A stretch of DNA of 5,023 nt. Origin: Paracoccaceae bacterium. GTDB lineage: Bacteria; Pseudomonadota; Alphaproteobacteria; Rhodobacterales; Rhodobacteraceae. The notes under the pieces were generated by a model. The model saw only the letters and a list, made by a program, of their open reading frames with translations. It searched no databases and was not told where the DNA came from. This document shows positions 1 through 5,023 of the stretch, in pieces. Location: assembly GCA_003545125.1 (NCBI GenBank), contig DQCI01000112.1:1914-6936 (forward strand). The letters are read 5' to 3'. Made by a program: the position numbers and the translations under genes. How positions within the stretch are numbered: the stretch's first letter is position 1; every line of letters starts with the position of its first letter.

Positions 1-483
1 CGGTTCACCTGGTGGCCGCAGGTGTTTCTCGGGATCGCCTTCAACTGGGGCGCGCTCCTGGCCTACACCGCGCATACCGGCAAGCTCGGCTGGCCCGCTG
101 TCGCGCTCTACCTCGCCGGCATCGCCTGGACTCTGTTCTACGACACGATCTATGCGCACCAGGACAAGGACGATGACGCGCTCATCGGCGTCAAATCCAC
201 CGCCCGGTTGTTTGGCGACCACACGCAAGCCTGGCTGCGGGGTTTCCTCGTGCTCTGCGTGCTGCTGATGGCGCTGGCGGTGGTGCTTGCCTTCACACCG
301 CAAAGGTCCGTCCTCGCCCTGGTCGTGGCGCTTGGGGCGCCCTGGTTCCTCGGCTGGCACCTGTCGTGGCAGCTTCGGGTGCTCGACACCGAAGATCCCG
401 ACACCTGCCTGAAACTATTTCGTGCCAACCGGGATGCGGGCCTCATCCCTGTGCTGTTTCTTGCCGTCGCCGCAGTCGTGTGA
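1..483 (+). CDS. ubiA: 4-hydroxybenzoate polyprenyltransferase, C-terminal half (5' end outside window)
   Basis: This integral inner-membrane enzyme joins a polyprenyl chain to 4-hydroxybenzoate, an early committed step of ubiquinone synthesis (Q10 is usual in alphaproteobacteria, so a decaprenyl donor is likely). The reading frame is open from base 1, and the residues before the first internal Met (RFTWWPQ) match the family, so the gene starts upstream. About 160 of roughly 310 expected residues are present. The second Asp-rich prenyl-diphosphate/Mg2+ motif is intact at bases 142-177 (YDTIYAHQDKDDD), followed by the family's IGVKST loop. At least four hydrophobic segments follow the UbiA topology, the last reaching the C-terminus. 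The first Asp-rich motif lies outside the window. The stop is TGA at 481-483, and the next gene begins 52 bases on, so read-through into it is possible. Identification is from motif recognition. Other UbiA-superfamily members share the Asp motif, but the surrounding residues fit UbiA itself best. Confidence 0.93.
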   Translation, partial: RFTWWPQVFLGIAFNWGALLAYTAHTGKLGWPAVALYLAGIAWTLFYDTIYAHQDKDDDALIGVKSTARLFGDHTQAWLRGFLVLCVLLMALAVVLAFTPQRSVLALVVALGAPWFLGWHLSWQLRVLDTEDPDTCLKLFRANRDAGLIPVLFLAVAAVV

Positions 484-512
484 TTGCGCGACCCCGCAGG
501 GCACCCTATTGA
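484..512 (+). promoter_or_regulatory. weak candidate promoter for the OmpA-family gene
   Basis: TTGCGC (484-489) and TATTGA (507-512) are 17 bases apart, each matching three of six bases of the sigma-70 hexamers. The optimal spacing is the main argument. The match is poor and could be chance, and the gene may simply be read through from ubiA. A short Shine-Dalgarno-like GGAA at 527-530 sits 5 bases before the ATG at 536. Confidence 0.2.
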
Positions 513-535
513 GGCGCATCTGAACTGGAACCCCG

Positions 536-3500
536 ATGCCTGAGCTGATCCCGCCTCTCAAACCGCGCCGCACCTACGGCGTCCTGTCCATCGCCGTGCT
601 CGCGATCGTTGCCGTCATCGCCCTGGCCGCGGCTTGGGGCGCGCTGGTGGCGGTCGAGCGCACGTCCAGAACCGCAGTGGACCACGCGCTGTTCCTCTCC
701 GGCGAAGACTGGGCCGAGGTGGAGGTCAACGGCCTCCAGGTCTTCCTGTCCGGCGATGCGCCCTCCGAAGCGGCCCGGTTCGCAGCACTTTCTGCGGCCG
801 CGCACGAGGTCGACGGCGCCAGGGTGATCGACCAGATGGTCTTGCCCGAAGCTGTCGCGATCGAACCGCCGCGGTTCTCGGTTGAAATGCTGCGCAATGA
901 GGCCGGTATCTCCCTGATCGGGCTGATCCCGGCCGAAGCCGACCGCGAGGCGCTCACCACGCGGATGCGCGCGATCGATCCGATCCAGCCTGTGGCCGAC
1001 TTCCTCGAGACTGCCGCCTACCCGACTCCGCAGGGCTGGGAGAACGCGCTCGATTTCGCGCTGGACGTGGCCGGAATGCTGCCGCGCTCGAAGATCTCGA
1101 TGGACGCCGAACATGTGGCCGTGGAAGCCATTGCCGCGTCGCCCGACCAGAAGCGGGAATGGGAGCAGGAGATCCGGCGCGAACGCCCGGCCGGTATGCG
1201 CCTCACGCTCGATATCCGTGCGCCGCTCGACGTGATTTCGCCCTATATCGTGCGGTTCCTCTACGACGAGCAGGGCGCGCGGTTTGACGCCTGCACCGCC
1301 TATACCCGGGCTGACCGCAACAAGATCATTTCTGCCGGGATCGCCGCCGGGGTAAAGGGTGCGGTCGACTGCACCATCGGGCTCGGCGTGCCGTCACCCG
1401 ACTGGCCCGACGCGGTGGCGCGCGGCATCATGGCGGTGCACGACATGGGCGGCGGCTCGCTCACCTTTTCCGACGCCGACATCACCCTGATCGCGCCGGC
1501 GCAAACGCCGCAGGGCATTTACGACCGGGTGATCGGCGAGCTAGAGGCCGATCTGCCGGAGGTGTTTTCCTTGCATGGTGTATTGACCGAGCCCGAGACC
1601 GGCCCGGTCTCGCCCGCCGGCCCGCCCGAGTTCATCGCCACCCTCGGCGACGGCGGTGCCGTGCAACTGCGCGGCCGGGTGGCGAGCGAACAGGACCGCA
1701 CCATCGCCGAAACCCTTGCCCGCGCGCGGTTCGGCACCCGTAACGTCTATGCGCCGCTGCGGCTCGACCCTGCGCTGCCTACCTCCTGGGCCGTGCGCAC
1801 GCTTGCCGGGCTCGAGGCGCTCGACCAGCTGGCGGACGGCCGGGTGGTGGTGCGCCCGGATGTGGTCACGGTGGCCGGGTCCACTGGCGACAAGGGGGCC
1901 TCGGCCGAGATCTCGCGTCTTCTGTCGGAGAAACTCGGCGAGGCGGAAGACTTCCGGGTGAATGTGAAATATGAGGAATCCCTCGACCCGGTCGCCGCGA
2001 TGCCGACGCCACAGGAATGCGTGGCTGACGTCAATGCGGTGATGGCACAGAGCAAGATTTCCTTCGCTCCGGGCTCGGCCGAGATCGAGCGGGCGTCTGC
2101 GACGACCGTCGACCGGATTGCCGACATCCTGAAGACCTGCCCGGACGTGGCGATGGAAATCGGCGGCTATACCGACAGCCAGGGCCGCGAGGAAATGAAT
2201 CAGGCTCTGTCGCAACGCCGGGCCGAGGCGGTCGTCTCGGCGCTGCTCGCCCGGCGGGTGTTGACCACCAACCTCAAGGCGTTCGGCTACGGCGAGGCGG
2301 CCCCGATTGCCGACAATGACACCGAGGACGGGCGCGAGGCCAACCGGCGGATCGAGTTCAGCCTGGTCGGCGAGACCCGTCCCCGGGCCGAGGTGGCAGA
2401 CGGCGAAGCACCGACGATCCGCCCGCTGGCCCGCCCGACTCTTGATGGGGCAGACGACACCGGCGTCGGCGCACCGACGGTGGAAGATGCGGGCGAAACG
2501 AAGGCCGGAACGGCTGACGGAGAGGCCGGGGAAGCGGTGTCTGAGGATGGATCCGAGGGGGCCGCCGAGCCCGCACCGGAAACGCCGGATGCGACGGGCG
2601 AGAGCGTGGAAGACGGCGCTGCCGGGGTCGGTGACGGTGCGGCGGAACCGGCGGTGCCGGGTGCCGATGCGGCGGAACCGGCGGCGCCGGGAGCCGAGGC
2701 CGGGACCGATCCCGAGGCGGACGCGCCGGTGACGGCCGAGGACACGGCGCCGGGCGCGGCGGATGAGGCCGATGCCGCAGACAAGGCCGCCATGGCCGGC
2801 CCTGAAGAAGGCGCGGCGACAGAGGCGGCGGCGGCGACGGAGGTCGGCATTGATGACGCCGGTGGAGACGATACCGCATCTTCGACGTCTGCGGATGCGG
2901 GAACGGACGTAGACACCCTCGCCGCCGAAACCGGGACGGAGCCCGCGGGCGACGTGGCCGCCGAAGCCGCCGATCCAGCCACACCGGACGCCGGCGTTGC
3001 GGATGCCGGGGCGCCGGACCTCGCGGCGGATCCGGCAGAGATTGCCGCGGCAGCGGAAACCGCGCCGAACCTGGAGCCGGCGACGGGCGACGCGGGGCGT
3101 GCCGACGCCCTGGCGCCGGAAACTGCCCCCGGTGATGTGGCCCTCTCGGACGAAGCCGAGGCGACAGGATCTGCCGAAGACGAGACGGACACCGTCTCGG
3201 ATGAGGCGGCAACCGCCACCGAAACTGCGGATATGCCCACTGTCACGGAAACCCCCGACGCGACGGCGGATGCCGAAGCGACCGAGGAGGCCGAAGTGAC
3301 AGGTGAGGGGGATGCGACCGGGGAGGGCCTGGCCGGCGATATAGTGGCGACAGCGGAAGACGAAGCGACCGGGGCTGACGAGGCAACCGCGGGGGACGAA
3401 GCGACTGCGGACGCCGAGACCGCGGGCGACGAAAGCGACACCGCCGATACGACCGCTGGCGATACTGCCGCTGCCCAGCCGAGCGACATTCCGTCGACTC

Positions 3501-3601
3501 GTCCGCGCGCACGTCCGCCGATTGTCGTGCATCCCGATCTCGAAGGCATCCGGCCGCGGCTACGGCCCGCCAACCTGCCCAACGCCCCCACCACGGAGTG
3601 A
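536..3601 (+). CDS. large OmpA-family envelope protein: TM anchor, BON-like repeats, peptidoglycan-binding domain, acidic C-terminal region
   Basis: A predicted 1021-residue protein that should tie the inner membrane to the cell wall. Residues 9-12 (KPRR) precede one hydrophobic helix (about 14-40), giving a cytoplasmic N-terminus and periplasmic body. Residues 58-101 resemble a BON domain. Three imperfect repeats of about 120 residues follow (about 113-232, 237-353, 364-485). The OmpA C-terminal domain spans about 490-612. It starts with ISFAPGSAEI (508-517), contains GGYTDSQG (543-550) and ends with NRRIEFSL (603-610). D547 and R562 keep the spacing of the Asp/Arg pair that binds diaminopimelate in Acinetobacter OmpA. 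The only four cysteines are C253, C279, C495 and C535, which suggests two disulfides. Residues 637-985 are acidic, Ala/Thr/Gly-rich and almost certainly disordered, and the last 35 residues are Arg/Pro-rich. There is no beta-barrel, so it is not a classical OmpA porin. The C-terminal extension makes it unusually long. Start chosen at 536: a GGAA lies just upstream and the membrane anchor follows directly. Its exact role is unknown. Confidence 0.9.
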   Translation: MPELIPPLKPRRTYGVLSIAVLAIVAVIALAAAWGALVAVERTSRTAVDHALFLSGEDWAEVEVNGLQVFLSGDAPSEAARFAALSAAAHEVDGARVIDQMVLPEAVAIEPPRFSVEMLRNEAGISLIGLIPAEADREALTTRMRAIDPIQPVADFLETAAYPTPQGWENALDFALDVAGMLPRSKISMDAEHVAVEAIAASPDQKREWEQEIRRERPAGMRLTLDIRAPLDVISPYIVRFLYDEQGARFDACTAYTRADRNKIISAGIAAGVKGAVDCTIGLGVPSPDWPDAVARGIMAVHDMGGGSLTFSDADITLIAPAQTPQGIYDRVIGELEADLPEVFSLHGVLTEPETGPVSPAGPPEFIATLGDGGAVQLRGRVASEQDRTIAETLARARFGTRNVYAPLRLDPALPTSWAVRTLAGLEALDQLADGRVVVRPDVVTVAGSTGDKGASAEISRLLSEKLGEAEDFRVNVKYEESLDPVAAMPTPQECVADVNAVMAQSKISFAPGSAEIERASATTVDRIADILKTCPDVAMEIGGYTDSQGREEMNQALSQRRAEAVVSALLARRVLTTNLKAFGYGEAAPIADNDTEDGREANRRIEFSLVGETRPRAEVADGEAPTIRPLARPTLDGADDTGVGAPTVEDAGETKAGTADGEAGEAVSEDGSEGAAEPAPETPDATGESVEDGAAGVGDGAAEPAVPGADAAEPAAPGAEAGTDPEADAPVTAEDTAPGAADEADAADKAAMAGPEEGAATEAAAATEVGIDDAGGDDTASSTSADAGTDVDTLAAETGTEPAGDVAAEAADPATPDAGVADAGAPDLAADPAEIAAAAETAPNLEPATGDAGRADALAPETAPGDVALSDEAEATGSAEDETDTVSDEAATATETADMPTVTETPDATADAEATEEAEVTGEGDATGEGLAGDIVATAEDEATGADEATAGDEATADAETAGDESDTADTTAGDTAAAQPSDIPSTRPRARPPIVVHPDLEGIRPRLRPANLPNAPTTE
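872..1990 (+). repeat. three tandem ~120-residue BON-like protein repeats inside the OmpA-family gene
   Basis: At protein level, residues 113-232, 237-353 and 364-485 line up as three diverged copies. Each opens with a BON-like half (GLIPAEADR, AYTRADR and GRVASEQDR fall at equivalent places), then a Pro-x-Trp-type boundary with Trp at 168, 290 and 418. A helical segment follows, then a short beta-like stretch with D-x-V/I (DAEHVAVE, DADITLIA, PDVVTVAG), then a second helical half. The repeats are not obvious at DNA level, so the duplication is old. The unit at residues 58-101 looks like one extra half-repeat. Alignment was by eye. Confidence 0.6.
2636..2695 (+). repeat. two tandem 30-bp repeats within the acidic region
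   Basis: Positions 2636-2665 and 2666-2695 are near-identical 30-base units. The core ggcggaaccggcgg is the same in both, with differences only at a few bases. They keep frame and encode two copies of a ten-residue block centred on AAEPA-x-PGA. This is a recent duplication by the standard of the rest of the region. Confidence 0.75.
3359..3439 (+). repeat. short DEAT-type repeats, 18-bp period
   Basis: Codons 942-968 read as DEATGA, DEATAG, DEATAD, then decayed copies AETAG and DESD. The first three units are 18 bases each and in frame, with synonymous changes between them (gac gaa gcg acc / gac gag gca acc / gac gaa gcg act). This suggests older duplication with selection for the acidic protein pattern. 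Confidence 0.65.
3595..3598 (+). promoter_or_regulatory. Shine-Dalgarno site overlapping the end of the OmpA-family gene
   Basis: GGAG lies 7 bases before the ATG at 3606 and inside the final codons of the upstream gene, whose TGA is at 3599-3601. Only four bases separate the stop from the next start. Ribosomes ending the first gene are therefore well placed to begin the second. The site also selects the ATG at 3606 over the upstream in-frame ATG at 3522. Confidence 0.75.
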
Positions 3602-3605
3602 ACCC

Positions 3606-3932
3606 ATGAACCGGACCGAGTTCATCATCGTCACCGCCATCATCCTCTTCGTGGCTTTCCTGCTGGGGTGGTTCGCGCATTGGCTCATCCACCGCTTCAC
3701 CCGGGTCGCGACGAGCGACATGAGTGAGCTCGACCGCATCGCGCAGGCGCTGCACGAGGCCGAGGAAACACGCGATCAGGCGATCACCTATCTGCAAAAG
3801 CGTGAGGCGGAGATGTCGAACAATCTCGCCCAGACCAAAGCGGAACTGAATGCGGCGATGGAAGGCTTGCGGGATGCGCGCAAGGAAGCGGAGGAGCTGC
3901 GCGGCTATATCGAGGAACGGAGCCATGGGTGA
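3606..3932 (+). CDS. small single-pass membrane protein with a long coiled coil
   Basis: A 108-residue protein of unknown function. Residues 6-28 form one hydrophobic helix (IIVTAIILFVAFLLGWFAHW at its core). The following HRFTR is basic, which by the positive-inside rule places the C-terminus in the cytoplasm. Residues 39-105 are rich in Glu, Ala, Arg, Lys and Leu with heptad-like spacing and no Pro or Gly until G87, so a long helix or coiled coil is expected. The start at 3606 is chosen because the membrane helix begins directly after it and a GGAG lies 7 bases upstream. An earlier in-frame ATG at 3522 would only add Pro-rich residues read from the overlapping gene. Tight coupling to the OmpA-family gene suggests the two work together at the envelope, but on opposite faces of the inner membrane. 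The layout recalls ZapG/YhcB-type proteins, yet I see no sequence match that would justify that name. Confidence 0.85.
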   Translation: MNRTEFIIVTAIILFVAFLLGWFAHWLIHRFTRVATSDMSELDRIAQALHEAEETRDQAITYLQKREAEMSNNLAQTKAELNAAMEGLRDARKEAEELRGYIEERSHG

Positions 3933-3938
3933 CGGGGG

Positions 3939-3957
3939 GCGCTTCGGGCCAGAGCGC
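3939..3957 (+). terminator. possible weak terminator stem after the envelope operon
   Basis: GCGCT (3939-3943) and AGCGC (3953-3957) can pair around a 9-base loop, starting 6 bases after the TGA at 3930-3932. No U-tract follows, so it is not a canonical intrinsic terminator. It may only stabilise the 3' end or be a chance stem in GC-rich DNA. Confidence 0.25.
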
Positions 3958-4092
3958 AGGTCAGCCCGCAGGAGCCGCGACCCGGCAGCAGACACCCACG
4001 CTTTGTGATGCGCTGAGTCCCTGAGAGATCGGCAGCCTGTTGAAATACGGGAGGGAGTCCGGGGTTGTCGGGCTGACTCGGCAAGGTTTCGA

Positions 4093-4119
4093 CGGCTGGT
4101 CTCCTGTCAGGGAGCGCCG
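4093..4119 (-). terminator. possible terminator stem downstream of fnrL
   Basis: CGGC (4093-4096) pairs with GCCG (4116-4119), and CTCC (4101-4104) with GGAG (4111-4114), around TGTCAG, with a small unequal internal loop. It lies 14 bases past the fnrL stop and could serve transcripts from either side. It lacks a T-run in both directions, so the call is weak. Confidence 0.25.
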
Positions 4120-4133
4120 GTCATGTGTCGCGG

Positions 4134-4883
4134 TCAGGCAATCAGCCCGCCGTCGACGTCGTCGCCGGTCTCGTTCATCAGCCGCTCGAGCGACGGCACC
4201 ACAATGCGGCGCTTGCCATCCAGCTCGATGATCCCGGCCTTCTTGAGCGCCGAGATCTGCCGGCTGACGGTCTCCAAGGTCAACCCCAGGTAGTCCGCCA
4301 TCGCTTCGCGGGTCAGCGGTAGATCGAAACTCATCCCGTCTTTTGGCGTTTGTTTCTTGAGAGCGGCATCGCGACGGGAGATGATGGCAAGCAGCGAGGC
4401 GATCTTCTCGCGCGCCGTCTTCCGGCCCAGTACCAGCATCCATTCCCGGGCCGAATCAAGCTCATCCAGCGTCATCTCGAGCAGCCGCGTGCCGATATGC
4501 GGCGTGCTGGTCATGAGATCCTCGAACGGCGACTTGCGGAAACAACAAATCGTGAGGTCGGACACCGCAACCACGTCGAACGGAGCCGAGTCGCGGCCTG
4601 GCCTACCAATAAAATCCGACGGCAGCAGAAGGCCCACCATCTGGGTGCGCCCGTCTTCCATCGTCTGGCTGAGGCTGGCGATGCCGGTTACCACGGAAGC
4701 CACGAATTCCATGTGGTCTCCGGCCCATATCACCGGCTGTCCGGCCTCGTAGTTCCGATAGTATTTGATCTCATCAAGCCGCTTCAACTCATCCGGCTCA
4801 CACCTGGAGCACACCGCCTGATGCTTGATCGGGCAGTTCCAGCACTCCTTGGTGTCGAAGGACAAGTCCATCTTGGCTTTCAT
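4134..4883 (-). CDS. fnrL: FnrL, oxygen-sensing Crp/Fnr-family regulator
   Basis: A 249-residue global regulator of the switch to low-oxygen life. In this family a [4Fe-4S] cluster forms without oxygen, the protein dimerises and binds TTGAT-N4-ATCAA sites. The N-terminal cysteines C14, C17, C25 and C28 form the Cys-x2-Cys-x7-Cys-x2-Cys pattern of alphaproteobacterial FnrL, and C113 and C114 sit where the central ligand of FNR is expected. Residues about 30-130 are the cyclic-nucleotide-like sensor barrel and about 133-160 the dimerisation helix. Residues 188-219 are the winged helix-turn-helix, with E204, S207 and R208 giving the E-x-x-S-R signature that reads the TTGAT half-site. Length is normal and no key residue is missing. 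The start at 4883 has GGA 8 bases upstream; Met5 is a possible alternative, and both keep the cysteines. It diverges from hemN across a perfect FNR box whose centre lies 22 bases before its own ATG, so autoregulation, probably repression, is likely. FixK- and NnrR-type relatives usually lack the cysteine cluster. Confidence 0.95.
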   Translation of the reverse strand: MKAKMDLSFDTKECWNCPIKHQAVCSRCEPDELKRLDEIKYYRNYEAGQPVIWAGDHMEFVASVVTGIASLSQTMEDGRTQMVGLLLPSDFIGRPGRDSAPFDVVAVSDLTICCFRKSPFEDLMTSTPHIGTRLLEMTLDELDSAREWMLVLGRKTAREKIASLLAIISRRDAALKKQTPKDGMSFDLPLTREAMADYLGLTLETVSRQISALKKAGIIELDGKRRIVVPSLERLMNETGDDVDGGLIA

Positions 4884-4897
4884 GCAGGGATTCCGAT

Positions 4898-4911
4898 TTG
4901 ATCCTGATCAA
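4898..4911. promoter_or_regulatory. perfect FNR box between fnrL and hemN
   Basis: TTGATCCTGATCAA matches the FNR consensus TTGAT-N4-ATCAA at all ten defined bases. Its centre is between 4904 and 4905, 42 bases before the hemN ATG and 22 bases before the fnrL ATG. It is the natural target of the adjacent FnrL. The distance suits activation of hemN. For fnrL, the site falls where RNA polymerase would bind, which suits repression. Confidence 0.9.
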
Positions 4912-4946
4912 TGTCGCGCGCGTGGTTTCCGATAGAGCCTAGTCGA

Positions 4947-5023
4947 ATGCAACAATACACGCAACTTCGCAAACTCGGTCTGTTCGACGCACGGGTGCCC
5001 CGCTACACGAGTTACCCCACTGC
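4947..5023 (+). CDS. hemN: oxygen-independent coproporphyrinogen III oxidase, N-terminal fragment
   Basis: Only the first 25 codons are present, and the gene runs off the window. The family is a radical-SAM enzyme that converts coproporphyrinogen III to protoporphyrinogen IX without oxygen in haem (and bacteriochlorophyll) synthesis, in the cytoplasm. The visible N-terminus, LGLFDARVPRYTSYPTA, carries the PRYTSYPT motif found near the start of HemN/HemZ proteins. The Cys-x3-Cys-x2-Cys cluster motif would lie downstream. The ATG at 4947 gives the normal short N-terminus. No strong ribosome binding site precedes it (only AGAG at 4934-4937). The FNR box upstream and divergent fnrL fit known FnrL control of this gene in Rhodobacter relatives. 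Some genomes carry both hemN and hemZ copies, and which one this is cannot be told here. Confidence 0.9.
   Translation, partial: MQQYTQLRKLGLFDARVPRYTSYPT

Larger units (their letters stand above)
2444..3490 (+). repeat. acidic low-complexity coding region of the OmpA-family gene
   Basis: Codons 637-985 encode almost only Ala, Asp, Glu, Thr, Gly, Pro, Val and Ser. I find no Phe, Tyr, Trp, Cys or His, and only two Lys and one Arg, so the region is strongly negative and should be disordered in the periplasm. It is bordered on both sides by short basic Arg-Pro motifs. The GC-rich, codon-biased DNA produces long mirror reading frames on the opposite strand, which are artefacts. Confidence 0.85.
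3933..4133. other. non-coding gap between convergent genes
   Basis: The 201 bases between the coiled-coil gene and fnrL hold no convincing gene: reading frames crossing it are shadows of fnrL. The motif TCAGCCCGC occurs at 3961-3969, again as TCAGCCCGC at 4142-4150 (just inside fnrL), and inverted as CGGGCTGA at 4069-4076. The 4069 copy could pair with either of the others. Two weak stems are listed separately. No promoter, tRNA or attachment site was recognised. Confidence 0.6.

Noticed and set aside
14..40. MotB-like stator role for the OmpA-family protein (TM helix plus OmpA domain; bounds here are residue numbers of the 1021-residue protein)
   Set aside because: The membrane helix lacks the conserved proton-carrying Asp, and no MotA-type partner is adjacent.
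1541..3532. A 663-codon open frame on the minus strand opposite the OmpA-family gene
   Set aside because: It is an Arg/Gly-rich mirror of a GC-biased gene, has no recognisable domain, and lies wholly opposite a gene with clear domains.
2287..3594. A 435-codon minus-strand frame rich in Ser, Ala, Pro and Val
   Set aside because: Its composition is what the reverse complement of the acidic Ala/Asp/Glu/Gly-rich region produces. The plus-strand product has the OmpA domain and a coherent tail, so this is a shadow.
3522..3605. An upstream ATG extending the coiled-coil protein by 28 residues
   Set aside because: The extension is Pro-rich sequence read from the end of the overlapping gene and would push the membrane helix inward. 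The ATG at 3606 has a proper ribosome binding site.
3961..4443. A 160-codon minus-strand frame across the convergent gap
   Set aside because: It overlaps fnrL in another frame over most of its length, with no domain and a composition typical of an out-of-frame read.
4350..4901. A plus-strand 183-codon frame opposite fnrL
   Set aside because: It is entirely antisense to fnrL, whose cysteine cluster and helix-turn-helix make the minus strand the coding one.
4915..4922. CGCGCGCG alternating run near the FNR box, as possible Z-DNA or special structure
   Set aside because: Eight bases is too short to claim anything in DNA this GC-rich.

Overview
The window is GC-rich with strong third-position G/C bias. 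It looks like a chromosomal segment of a Rhodobacterales-type alphaproteobacterium. The best indicators are an FnrL-type regulator with a Cys-x2-Cys-x7-Cys-x2-Cys N-terminus sitting divergently beside an anaerobic coproporphyrinogen oxidase gene (hemN/hemZ), an arrangement familiar from Rhodobacter relatives, and the Arg-Pro-rich tail of the OmpA-family protein. This assignment rests on recognition of families, not on a database search.

Layout: (1) 1-483, + strand: the 3' half of ubiA, the membrane prenyltransferase of ubiquinone synthesis. (2) 536-3601, +: a 1021-residue inner-membrane-anchored, mostly periplasmic OmpA-family protein. It has an N-terminal transmembrane helix, a BON-like unit, three imperfect ~120-residue repeats, a complete OmpA C-terminal peptidoglycan-binding domain, a ~350-residue acidic Ala/Asp/Glu/Thr/Gly-rich region without aromatic residues, and a basic Arg-Pro tail. 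(3) 3606-3932, +: a 108-residue protein with one membrane helix and a long predicted coiled coil. Its ribosome binding site lies inside the last codons of the OmpA gene, so the two are probably translated together. (4) 3933-4133: a non-coding gap between convergent genes with weak hairpins and a short repeated motif. (5) 4134-4883, - strand: fnrL, an oxygen-sensing [4Fe-4S] regulator. (6) 4884-4946: the divergent promoter region, holding a perfect FNR box, TTGATCCTGATCAA. (7) 4947-5023, +: the first codons of hemN, running off the window.

The genes form two functional groups. The left group links an envelope protein pair to the end of ubiA. The right group is an oxygen-control unit: FnrL should bind the box between itself and hemN, switching on oxygen-independent haem synthesis when oxygen falls and possibly adjusting its own level. 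No mobile element, CRISPR array, tRNA or rRNA is visible. I do not see a clearly new biological system. The least explained parts are the acidic region and Arg-Pro motifs of the OmpA-family protein, its small coupled partner, and the very short hemN leader implied by the FNR box.
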